NCBI GenBank assembly: GCA_964600365.1
Contig: CAZRJG010000020.1
Coordinates: 1 to 36,991 of the forward strand
Length of the DNA stretch: 36,991 bases
From: GCA-020352575 sp964600365
Lineage (GTDB): Bacteria > Actinomycetota > Acidimicrobiia > Spongiisociales > JAENVV01
Direction of reading: 5' to 3'
The notes under the pieces are model-generated. The model did no database searches, had not been told where the DNA came from, and saw only the letters and a program-made list of their open reading frames with translations. The position numbers and the translations under genes were made by a program. Each line of letters opens with the position of its first letter. Position 1 is the first letter of the stretch. Positions 30,237 through 36,991 of this stretch are shown here, piece after piece.

Positions 30237-32123
30237 ATGCTCCCTTCCCAACTCGACCAGTTCTCGACGCCGTCCCGGCCCGCGATCTCCCCCGATGGCA
30301 CCCGCATTGCCTTCACCGTGTCTCGCATGAACCTCGAGGAGGATCGATACGACAGCGAGGTGTGGCTCTGGGACCGAGGGCGGGGCGCCCGACGCTTCTC
30401 CGCCGGGCCCGGCGACAGTTCGCCGACGTGGTCACCCGACAGCACCCGGCTCGCCTTCCTCCGCGCGGACGGCGGCGTTGCGCAAGTGGCCGTCATCGCA
30501 GTCGACGGGGGCGAGGCACACACCGTCACCGACGCACCGAAGGGGGTGCGTGGCGTGCAGTGGCACCCTGACGGAGACCTGCTCATCGTTCACTGGGTCG
30601 AGTGGGAGGACTCCTGGGCCGACCTCGATGACGACGAGCGACAGCGGAAGCCCCGCCGCATCACGCACATCCCGTACCGCTTCGACACGATCGGATGGCT
30701 CCACACCGATCGCCATCGCATCGCCACCGTGCCCGTCGAGGGCGGCGAGCCGACCTTCCTCACCGATCCCCTCCGCGGGGTCATGAGCCCACGGGTCACC
30801 CCCGATGGCTCGGCGGTCGTGTTCCTCACCGACCTCCGGGAGGGGCTCTCCGACATGCGCCGAGCCGTGCACCGAGCAGCCATCGACGGGAGCGGCTCCG
30901 AGGAGATCGGGCCCCTCGGGAGTTGGAGCTCCCTCACGGTCGCACCCGATGGCACCGTCCTCGCCACCGGCTTCCCCGAACCCATCCCCTGGCCGTCCAG
31001 CCAGACCCTGTGGCGTCTCGAGGACGGTGCGTGGGAAGAGGTGGTGCCCGGATTCGACCGCAGCCTCATCCTCGTCTTCGGGACGCCGCTCGCACCCCAA
31101 GCGACCGCCAACGGCACCATCGCCGTGCTCGAGGACGCGGGCCGGGTCGGCCTCATCCGGATCACCGAGAGCGGCGGCGTCGAGACACTCCTCGATGGCG
31201 ACCGCGCCGTCACCGGGGTGTCGGCGACACCCGATGGGAATGCCATCGCCGTGACGATCTCGGAAATGGACCAGCCCGGCGACCTCTGGCTGCTCGGCCC
31301 CGACGGACTGGAGCGCCTCACGACCCTGGATCCCGAACCCCTCCCCTTCGTCCCCGGCGACCACTTCACGGTCCCGGGACCCGGGGGTGAGATCGACGCG
31401 TGGATCTTCCTCCCGCCCGGCGACGAGAAGGTGCCGCTCCTCCTCAACATCCACGGAGGGCCGGCATCCCAGTACGGGTTCGGGTTCTTCGACGAGTTCC
31501 AGGTCTATGCGGCAGCCGGCTACGGCGTCGTGGCCTGCAACCCCCGGGGGTCGTCGGGTAGGGGGACGGAGTGGATGCGGGCCGTCGTCGGAGATGGGTG
31601 GGGCACGAACGACCTCGAGGACATCCGCCTCGTCGTCGATGCTGCGCTCGCACGCGAACCGAGACTCGACCCCACACGGCTCGGCGTGATGGGTGGGTCG
31701 TACGGCGGATTCATGACCGGCTGGATCCTCGGCCACGAGGATCGTTGGAACAGCGCGGTGGTCGAGCGTGCGCTGCTCTCGTTCACGTCCTTCGCGGGGA
31801 CCTCGGACATCGGGCACACCTTCGGGACGTACTACCTCGGCGCCGAGATGCCCGACGGCTACGACTACCTCTGGGAGAAGAGCCCCCAACGCCTCGCGGA
31901 CAAGGTGACGACACCAACGTTGATCCTGCACTCCGAGTCCGACTTCCGGTGCCCGATCGAACAAGCCGAGCAGTTCCTCATGCAGTTGCTGCGCAACGGG
32001 ACCCCGGTGGAGATGCTGCGATTCCCCGACGAGAGCCACGAACTGAGTCGATCGGGGAAGCCGGCGCACCGTAGGGAGCGATTCGAGGCGATCCTCGGCT
32101 GGCACGAACGCCACCTGCGCTGA
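30237..32123 (+). CDS. S9 family serine peptidase (prolyl oligopeptidase/acylaminoacyl peptidase type)
   Basis: 628 residues, no signal peptide, so cytosolic. The N-terminal two thirds form a beta-propeller with TolB-like repeats (SPDGTRIAFTVSR, SPDSTRLAFLRAD, TPDGSAVVFLTD, TPDGNAIAVTIS). The alpha/beta-hydrolase domain begins near residue 380 and holds the triad Ser488 (GGSYGGF), Asp569 (SESDFRCP) and His601 (DESHEL), with the oxyanion loop NIHGGPASQYG. Such enzymes cut short peptides, often after Pro or removing acylated residues. The stop directly abuts the stop of the convergent acetyltransferase gene. Confidence 0.93.
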   Translation: MLPSQLDQFSTPSRPAISPDGTRIAFTVSRMNLEEDRYDSEVWLWDRGRGARRFSAGPGDSSPTWSPDSTRLAFLRADGGVAQVAVIAVDGGEAHTVTDAPKGVRGVQWHPDGDLLIVHWVEWEDSWADLDDDERQRKPRRITHIPYRFDTIGWLHTDRHRIATVPVEGGEPTFLTDPLRGVMSPRVTPDGSAVVFLTDLREGLSDMRRAVHRAAIDGSGSEEIGPLGSWSSLTVAPDGTVLATGFPEPIPWPSSQTLWRLEDGAWEEVVPGFDRSLILVFGTPLAPQATANGTIAVLEDAGRVGLIRITESGGVETLLDGDRAVTGVSATPDGNAIAVTISEMDQPGDLWLLGPDGLERLTTLDPEPLPFVPGDHFTVPGPGGEIDAWIFLPPGDEKVPLLLNIHGGPASQYGFGFFDEFQVYAAAGYGVVACNPRGSSGRGTEWMRAVVGDGWGTNDLEDIRLVVDAALAREPRLDPTRLGVMGGSYGGFMTGWILGHEDRWNSAVVERALLSFTSFAGTSDIGHTFGTYYLGAEMPDGYDYLWEKSPQRLADKVTTPTLILHSESDFRCPIEQAEQFLMQLLRNGTPVEMLRFPDESHELSRSGKPAHRRERFEAILGWHERHLR

Positions 32124-33149
32124 CTACGCGCCCAGCGCCCCCCGGATCTCGGCGGTCATGCCCTGCCATGACGAGCCCGTCCAGTACGGACGGAATCCCA
32201 TTGCCACGTTGATCCCAAGCATCGCGTCGTTGGACTCCGCGTTCCAGGTATCGATCCATCTCGCATCCGGGTAGCGACCGGCGACGTCGAGGAAGAGGGC
32301 TGCCTTGAGCCAGCGCCCGATGCCACGGTTGCGGTGGCCCGGGTCCACCGCCGTATCCCACTGCTCGAGGATCACGGGCATCGCCTCGTCATGGGCCAGC
32401 GCCGTGTAGCCGACCCAGTCGCCGGTGGCATCCTGGACCGCAACGAGGATGTGCACTGCAATCCCCCGCGCCTCGAATCGTTCCTCCAACCCCCTCCAGG
32501 CCCCTGGCGTCGTGAAGACGTCCTCTTCGACGGCGTCGTCCTTCGGCGCGGTGTGCATGAGGTTGGTCGCGTCGCACCACTTGTCGAGCAGTCCATCGTC
32601 GATCGGCGGGGTGAGGCGGAGGAGGGAGTAGCCCGACGCCCGCTCGGGTGCCCGTTCCACCCAGGACTCGAGGCGCGGCCGATCGGTCCCGGCGATGTCG
32701 AGACGACTCAGTCGCTCAACGTACACCCGGGCGAGCCCGGCACGCTCGAGCAGCGCCTCCTCCGGTCTGTCCATGAGGACGAAGGTGTCGATCCGGATGC
32801 GCCCATCACCCTGCAGCGAGTCGAACAGGGGTGTCCAGAGCGCCCGGGCTGCGCCCCTTCCCCGGTACTCGGGGTCGACCCACACCCAACACTCGGCGTT
32901 CTCGAGGTTCTGCCATTCGTGGGCCCGATACCCGGCTGTGCCGATCGCCGTCCCGTCCTCGTATGCCAACCAGCGGGGGACCACCATGTCCGGCAACGGT
33001 GCGCGCCAGGCCACGAGTCGGCGCTCCCACGGGAACGGCGGGTCGTCGGGCTTCTCGTCGCGCTCGTACTGGAGGTGGAGGCGATGGAGCTCCCGGAACT
33101 GTGATTCGGGTGCCGTGCGCGTGTCGACGGCTTCGACGATGATCGGCAT
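32124..33149 (-). CDS. Tandem GNAT-domain acetyltransferase
   Basis: 341 residues with two GNAT folds. The first has ECWVWVDPEYRGRGAARALW (CoA-binding RGRGAA), the second ILEQWDTAVDPGHRNRGIGRWL (RNRGIG) with WNAESNDAMLGINVAMGFRP. Two-domain acetyltransferases of this kind in actinobacteria include MshD of mycothiol synthesis, but the sequence is not clearly MshD and the acceptor is unknown. ATG 33149 lies 6 nt after a TAGGGT box. No gene separates it from the convergent S9 peptidase gene. Confidence 0.85.
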   Translation of the reverse strand: MPIIVEAVDTRTAPESQFRELHRLHLQYERDEKPDDPPFPWERRLVAWRAPLPDMVVPRWLAYEDGTAIGTAGYRAHEWQNLENAECWVWVDPEYRGRGAARALWTPLFDSLQGDGRIRIDTFVLMDRPEEALLERAGLARVYVERLSRLDIAGTDRPRLESWVERAPERASGYSLLRLTPPIDDGLLDKWCDATNLMHTAPKDDAVEEDVFTTPGAWRGLEERFEARGIAVHILVAVQDATGDWVGYTALAHDEAMPVILEQWDTAVDPGHRNRGIGRWLKAALFLDVAGRYPDARWIDTWNAESNDAMLGINVAMGFRPYWTGSSWQGMTAEIRGALGA

Positions 33150-33161
33150 CCCCCGACCCTA
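33150..33161 (-). promoter_or_regulatory. -10 box of the GNAT gene (leaderless)
   Basis: TAGGGT (33161-33156, minus strand) then six bases to ATG 33149. Confidence 0.4.
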
Positions 33162-33172
33162 GGAGGCCCTCC

Positions 33173-33622
33173 TCAGACGAGGCCTGCGAATACCCAGCCG
33201 ATGCCCAGTGCCCAGAGGCCGGCAACGATGTCATCGGCCGTGATCCCGACGGCTCCCGGCAGGCGCTCCGCGGCGGTGACGCCGGGGAATCGCTTCGTCG
33301 CGTCGGCGAGGCGGAACACCGCCCACGCCACCACGAGGGCCCACCCACCGAGCCCGACCGCTGCGACGAGGGTGCCGGCGGCCTCATCGACGACGACCCA
33401 ACCGGGGTCATCCCCTCCCTCGGCGAACGGGCGGGCCGACCAGAGGGAGAGGAGGGAGACGACCACCGCCCCGAGGAGGCACGCCCACCATCCGACCTGG
33501 TTGAGCCACCACGCAAGGGGCAGGGTCACTGCCGCCCCGATGGTGCCCGACCCCGTGTGGCTCCCGCGCAGGCGTCCGAGGAGGAGCCCTGAGCCGAACC
33601 AGGAGGCGACGAGTCTGCGCAC
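33173..33622 (-). CDS. pgpA: Phosphatidylglycerophosphatase A
   Basis: 149 residues with three to four membrane helices. PgpA removes phosphate from phosphatidylglycerophosphate to give phosphatidylglycerol. Seen: VASWFGSGLL and the GSHTGSGTIGA turn at the N-terminus, DPGWVVVDEAAGTLVA (the DE pair is part of the metal site), FRLADATKRFPG and PGAVGITADDIVAGL at the end, all in the family order. GTG start one base after the serA stop, so translation is coupled to serA. Confidence 0.85.
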   Translation of the reverse strand: MRRLVASWFGSGLLLGRLRGSHTGSGTIGAAVTLPLAWWLNQVGWWACLLGAVVVSLLSLWSARPFAEGGDDPGWVVVDEAAGTLVAAVGLGGWALVVAWAVFRLADATKRFPGVTAAERLPGAVGITADDIVAGLWALGIGWVFAGLV

Positions 33623-33623
33623 C

Positions 33624-35210
33624 TCAGGCGACGGGGAACCGGAGGAAGCGGGCCTTCTGCACCCCGGCGAGCCCCCGGATGTCGTCCACCTGGTCGTTGT
33701 CCAACGGCTGGTCGAGGGCGAGGCCCATGAGTGCGGCGTGACCGGTCACGGTCGATCGACCCACCACCATGTTCGCCACGTTGATGCCGATGTCACCCAG
33801 GTAGGTCCCCACCCTGCCGATCACGCCGGGCTGGTCGTCCTGGCGGATGAGGAGCATGTTCGCCCCGAACGGGAGCTCGATCTCCATCTCGTCGAGGCCG
33901 ATGAGGGTCGGGCCCTTCGTCGTGAGCGTCGCGGCCACGGACGGGGACCGTTCCCCAAGGGTCCCGGACACCCGCACCGTCGAGACGAACTCGCGGGAGT
34001 GAGAGGAAGTGGCCATCACCACGTCGATGCCGCGCTCGGCTGCGAGCTGGGCTGCGTTCACGTAGGTGACGTGCTCCGACGACACGTGCGCCAACGCCCC
34101 CTTGAGGAACGCCAACTTGAGCGGACCACACGGGTGCTCGGCGAGCTCACCTGCGATGGAGAGCTCGATGCGGGGAGGGAGGCCCCGCGCGAGCGACGTG
34201 AAGAGCTTGCCGAGGTACTCGGCCGTCGTGAGGTACGCCGTGACCTTCTCATCGGCGGGCGGGCCGAAGTCGACGTTCACCGCGGACGCGACGAGCTCGC
34301 CCGACAGCGCCGCAACCACCGCAGCGGCCACGTCCGTGCCGGCCTTGTCCTGCGCCTCGGTCGTCGACGCACCCAGGTGGGGGGAGAGCACGATCCGGGG
34401 TTCTTCCACCAGGGGTGAGTCCGGGGCGAGCGGCTCGACGTCGAACACGTCGAGCCCGGCGCCTTCGACCTTCCCCGACCGCACCGCCTCAACGAGGGCG
34501 GCCTCGTCGACGATGCCACCCCGCGACGCATTCACGATGCGGACCCCGTCCTTCATCTTGGCGAACGCCTCCGTGCCGATGAGGCCGGCGGTCTCGTTCG
34601 TCTTGGGGAGGTGGATGGTGAGGAAGTCGGCCCTGGCGAGCACGTCGTCGAGCGGGAGCACCTCGGCGCCGAGACGTCGTGCGCTCTCGACGGAGACGTA
34701 GGGGTCGTAGGCGAGCAGTGACATCCCGAACGCCGATGCCCGCCGGGCGACGAGTGTCCCGATGCGACCGAGGCCGATGATACCGAGCGTCTTCCCGTGG
34801 AGCTCGACGCCCTTGAGCTGTGCACGCTCCCAGCGACCGTCCCTGATCGATGCGTCGCCCCGGGGAACGTTCCTCGCCTGGGCGAGGAGGAGGGCGAAGG
34901 TGTGCTCCGCCGCCGAGATGATGTTGGCCTGCGGCGCGTTGACAACCATCACGCCGCGAGCCGTCGCCGCAGCGAGGTCGATGTTGTCGACGCCGATCCC
35001 CGCCCGACCCACGACGCGGAGCCTCGGCGCTGCGGCGAGCAACTCGGCATCGACGTCCGTGGCCGACCGCACGACGAGCGCATCGGCGTCGGCGAGGGCA
35101 ACAAGGAGTTCATCTCGAGTCGCACCAGCGAGGTTGGCCACCTCACCGGCCCGGCTGAGTGCTTCGATCCCCGAGGGTGCGATCTCCTCGGCGACTACGA
35201 CCTTCGTCAT
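33624..35210 (-). CDS. serA: D-3-phosphoglycerate dehydrogenase, long form
   Basis: 528 residues from ATG 35210, preceded by AAGGA with a 5-nt spacer. It oxidises 3-phosphoglycerate to 3-phosphohydroxypyruvate, the first step of serine synthesis. Substrate and NAD domains: IIGLGRIGTLVARRASAFGM split after residue 160, NASRGGIVDEAALVEAV with the catalytic Arg, LSPHLGASTTEAQ with the catalytic His. An intervening ASB domain (about 320-445) and a C-terminal ACT domain (QPGVIGRVGTYLGDIGINVA) are present; in mycobacteria these mediate serine feedback inhibition. Coupled with pgpA. Confidence 0.96.
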   Translation of the reverse strand: MTKVVVAEEIAPSGIEALSRAGEVANLAGATRDELLVALADADALVVRSATDVDAELLAAAPRLRVVGRAGIGVDNIDLAAATARGVMVVNAPQANIISAAEHTFALLLAQARNVPRGDASIRDGRWERAQLKGVELHGKTLGIIGLGRIGTLVARRASAFGMSLLAYDPYVSVESARRLGAEVLPLDDVLARADFLTIHLPKTNETAGLIGTEAFAKMKDGVRIVNASRGGIVDEAALVEAVRSGKVEGAGLDVFDVEPLAPDSPLVEEPRIVLSPHLGASTTEAQDKAGTDVAAAVVAALSGELVASAVNVDFGPPADEKVTAYLTTAEYLGKLFTSLARGLPPRIELSIAGELAEHPCGPLKLAFLKGALAHVSSEHVTYVNAAQLAAERGIDVVMATSSHSREFVSTVRVSGTLGERSPSVAATLTTKGPTLIGLDEMEIELPFGANMLLIRQDDQPGVIGRVGTYLGDIGINVANMVVGRSTVTGHAALMGLALDQPLDNDQVDDIRGLAGVQKARFLRFPVA

Positions 35211-35284
35211 CGTCTTCCTTCGTTGGTTGTGCTGATTGTCCCGCATCCGACGCCGCACGGGAAATCCCCCTGACAGCCGTTCGG

Positions 35285-35296
35285 TAGATTCCGACC
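35285..35296 (+). promoter_or_regulatory. -10 box of the thioesterase gene (leaderless)
   Basis: TAGATT at 35285-35290 then six bases to ATG 35297. Confidence 0.45.
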
Positions 35297-36070
35297 ATGC
35301 ACCCGTTCGACCGGGATCTCGAGCTCACGTCCACGGCCCCGCACCACTGGTCGGCCCACATCGAGTCGCGATGGAACATCGGCGAGGTCCCCAACAGCGG
35401 CTACCTCCAGGCCCTCACCGTCGCAGCGATGGGACGTGAGCTGGAGCACCCCGATCCGTTGACCGTCACGACCCACTTCATCAGCCCGGTCTCGGCAGGC
35501 GAGGACGCGGTGATCGTGGTCGAACCGATCAAGGACGGGAGGTCGACCTCCGTCGCGATGGCCCGCCTCCTCCAGGAGAATCGGGAGCGCCTCCGGACCC
35601 TTGGCACGTTCTCGGACCTCGACGAGTTGTCGGGCGCGACGGTGCAGCGCGCCTACCCGCCCGACTTCCCGCCACCCGACGAATGCCTCGGGCGCGAGCC
35701 GGACGACGCTCCATTCGAGTTCGTCCGCCAGTTCGACATCCGGCTCTCCCCCGACCTCGCGCACTCCTCCGCTTCGGAGATCGGCGGATGGATCAGGTTC
35801 CGGGAGCCCCGTGCCCCGGACCTCGCTGCGATGCCACTGTTCGCCGATGGCTTCCCGCCCACCGTGTTCAGCATCGGCGTCTTTGGTTGGGTCCCGACCC
35901 TCGAGCTCACCGTGCACTTCCGGGCGCGTCCCGAACCGGGGTGGTTGCAGTGCCTCTTCACGACGCACCTGATCCGCGACGGCCACTTCGAGGAGGACGG
36001 TGTGATCTGGGATTCGTCGGGCAGGGCCGTGGCCCAATCGAGGCAGCTGGCTCGGATCCTCGGCGGTTGA
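35297..36070 (+). CDS. Thioesterase family protein (double hot-dog, TesB-like)
   Basis: 257 residues. Two hot-dog-like halves: the first with WNIGEVPNSGYLQALTVAAM, PLTVTTHFISPVSAGED and STSVAMARLLQENRERL; the second with GGWIRFREPRAPDLAAMPLFADG, FGWVPTLELTVHFRA and HLIRDGHFEEDGVIWDSSGRAVAQSRQLARI. The last block is typical of acyl-CoA thioesterases that hydrolyse acyl-CoA to fatty acid and CoA. The acyl substrate is unknown. Divergent from serA and convergent with gatB; the 15-bp gap contains a 6-bp GC hairpin that overlaps the gatB stop. Confidence 0.83.
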   Translation: MHPFDRDLELTSTAPHHWSAHIESRWNIGEVPNSGYLQALTVAAMGRELEHPDPLTVTTHFISPVSAGEDAVIVVEPIKDGRSTSVAMARLLQENRERLRTLGTFSDLDELSGATVQRAYPPDFPPPDECLGREPDDAPFEFVRQFDIRLSPDLAHSSASEIGGWIRFREPRAPDLAAMPLFADGFPPTVFSIGVFGWVPTLELTVHFRARPEPGWLQCLFTTHLIRDGHFEEDGVIWDSSGRAVAQSRQLARILGG

Positions 36071-36085
36071 GGCCGCCGGGGGCGG

Positions 36086-36991
36086 CTACCCGGTCGCTCG
36101 GACCCTCAGGATCTCGGAGACCTGCTTCGGGTCCGCCTTGCCCCGCGTCGCCTTCATCACCTCACCCACGAAGAATCCGGTGAGCCGCTGCTCGCCACCG
36201 GTGAAGCGGGCGAACTCGTCGGGATTGGCGGCGATCGCCTCGTCCACTGCTGCTTCGAGCGCTCCGGAGTCGCTGATCTGGATGAGGTCGCGCGCCTCGG
36301 CGACGGCACCGGGGGCACCCTCGCCTGCAAGGACCCCTTCGAGGACCGAGGAGACACCGTTGCTGGAGAGCTTCCCCTTTCCCACGAGTCCGGCGAGTTC
36401 CACAAGGTGGCTGCCCGCGAGCGGTGTCGCCTCCAGCTCGGACTCGGTCCGGCGCAACCAGGTCGTCACGTCCTGGAGCAGCCAGTTGGCCGCCTGCTTG
36501 GCCGCAACGCCTCCCTCGACGGCGGCCTCGAAGACCGCCCCGTACGCCGCCTCGGCTCCCACGAGCAATTCGGCGGCGTGCGCATCGACGCCCAGCGTCA
36601 CGTACCGTTCGGCCCGGGCGGCGGGGAGCTCGGGGAGTCCGGCCCTGATCGGTGCCACCCATGACTCATCGAAGTGCATGGGGAGGAGGTCCGGCTCCGT
36701 GAAGTATCGGTAGTCGCTCGACCCCTCCTTCACGCGCATGGAGTGCGTCCTGCCATCGGCCTCGTCCCAGTGGCGCGTCTCCTGGACGATCGTCCCACCC
36801 GATTCGAGCACCGCCACCTGGCGGACCGCTTCGAAGTCGCAGGCCCGCTCGAGGCTGCGGAACGAGTTCATGTTCTTGATCTCGACCTTCGTCCCGAGTT
36901 CGGGGTCTCCGACCTGCCGGACCGAGATGTTGGCGTCGAATCGCATCGACCCCTCCTCCAACTTGGCGTCGGAGACACCGAGTGCGAGGAC
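36086..36991 (-). CDS. gatB: Aspartyl/glutamyl-tRNA(Asn/Gln) amidotransferase subunit B (5' part outside the window)
   Basis: 302 codons are visible and the frame continues past the right edge. Seen: GVSDAKLEEGSMRFDANISVR and the following TKVEIKNMNSFRSLERA, RHWDEADGRTHSMRVKEGSSDYRYF split over residues 50-75 of the visible part, PDLLPMHFDESWV, then the C-terminal helical and YqeY-like domains ending in RGKADPKQVSEILR. GatB binds the misacylated tRNA and its kinase part (mostly outside the window) activates the glutamate of Glu-tRNA-Gln. gatA and gatC would be expected to the right. Confidence 0.96.
   Translation of the reverse strand, partial: VLALGVSDAKLEEGSMRFDANISVRQVGDPELGTKVEIKNMNSFRSLERACDFEAVRQVAVLESGGTIVQETRHWDEADGRTHSMRVKEGSSDYRYFTEPDLLPMHFDESWVAPIRAGLPELPAARAERYVTLGVDAHAAELLVGAEAAYGAVFEAAVEGGVAAKQAANWLLQDVTTWLRRTESELEATPLAGSHLVELAGLVGKGKLSSNGVSSVLEGVLAGEGAPGAVAEARDLIQISDSGALEAAVDEAIAANPDEFARFTGGEQRLTGFFVGEVMKATRGKADPKQVSEILRVRATG

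Noticed and set aside
30432..32114. Long open frame of 560 codons on the minus strand
   Set aside because: Antisense to the S9 peptidase, whose catalytic triad is complete on the other strand.
36072..36086. 6-bp GC hairpin between the thioesterase and gatB ends
   Set aside because: Too short and without a T-run; it overlaps the gatB stop codon and can occur by chance in such GC-rich DNA.
1..36991. CRISPR array, prophage or transposon
   Set aside because: No regularly spaced direct repeats, no integrase or transposase, and the tRNA genes show no duplicated 3' end that would mark an integrated element.

Overview
The window is a gene-dense chromosomal stretch of a high-GC bacterium, most likely an actinomycete-type organism (Actinomycetota). 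Evidence: a CofC/FbiD-like enzyme for coenzyme F420 beside an LLM-type (F420-dependent) oxidoreductase, HisKA_3-type sensor kinase, long-form SerA, GatB plus a single GltX (indirect Gln-tRNA synthesis), a DUF1990 protein, and many genes that appear to be read from leaderless mRNAs with a TANNCT-like -10 box 6-10 nt before the start codon. The presence of DsbB and the overall look would fit a lineage such as Acidimicrobiia, but the class is a guess. No phage, transposase, integrase, CRISPR array or plasmid gene is visible.

Layout. 1-2342: 3' part of a sensor histidine kinase, convergent with a lipoprotein sugar dehydrogenase (GSDH family). 2363-5950: DUF1990 protein, then a tight operon of a UMF1-type transporter, a small LapA-like membrane protein and a CoA-disulfide-reductase-like flavoprotein. 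5981-10385: aminotransferase, zinc-type dehydrogenase, second UMF1-type transporter and a lipid kinase, closed by a hairpin terminator (10391-10427). 10499-13317: two overlapping, related large GTPases, one soluble and one with a C-terminal membrane hairpin; this is the best candidate for a poorly described system. 13406-15604: a VanW-domain surface protein, divergent from the GTPases. 15607-17406: small unknown protein and pyruvate kinase. 17498-19758: DUF72 protein, LLM oxidoreductase and CofC-like guanylyltransferase. 19739-22579: LmbE-type deacetylase, then an arsenic module: MFS exporter and ArsR on one strand, ArsI (C-As lyase family) on the other, with a sigma70-like promoter and two almost identical 16-bp inverted-repeat operators between them.

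22638-23345 is a short-chain dehydrogenase that has lost the catalytic tyrosine. 23381-23709 holds a repeat element, a terminator, tRNA-Glu(CUC), tRNA-Gln(CUG) and their promoter. 23736-26068 holds a membrane-anchored thioredoxin, DsbB and a YbdK-type glutamate-cysteine ligase. 26153-26495 holds tRNA-Glu(UUC), its terminator and a second copy of the repeat. 26522-30176 is an operon read leftward: ilvE, an unknown 161-residue protein, a fumarylacetoacetate hydrolase-family enzyme, gltX. 30237-36991: S9 peptidase, tandem GNAT acetyltransferase, the serA-pgpA pair, a thioesterase-family protein and the 3' part of gatB running off the right edge.

Functional links that can be read from the order: F420 cofactor synthesis with an F420-using enzyme; arsenical sensing, cleavage and export; periplasmic disulfide formation (DsbB plus thioredoxin-like partner); and glutamate/glutamine decoding (two tRNA-Glu, tRNA-Gln, gltX, gatB). 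Genes are packed with ATGA/GTGA overlaps inside operons and overlapping or abutting ends where they converge.
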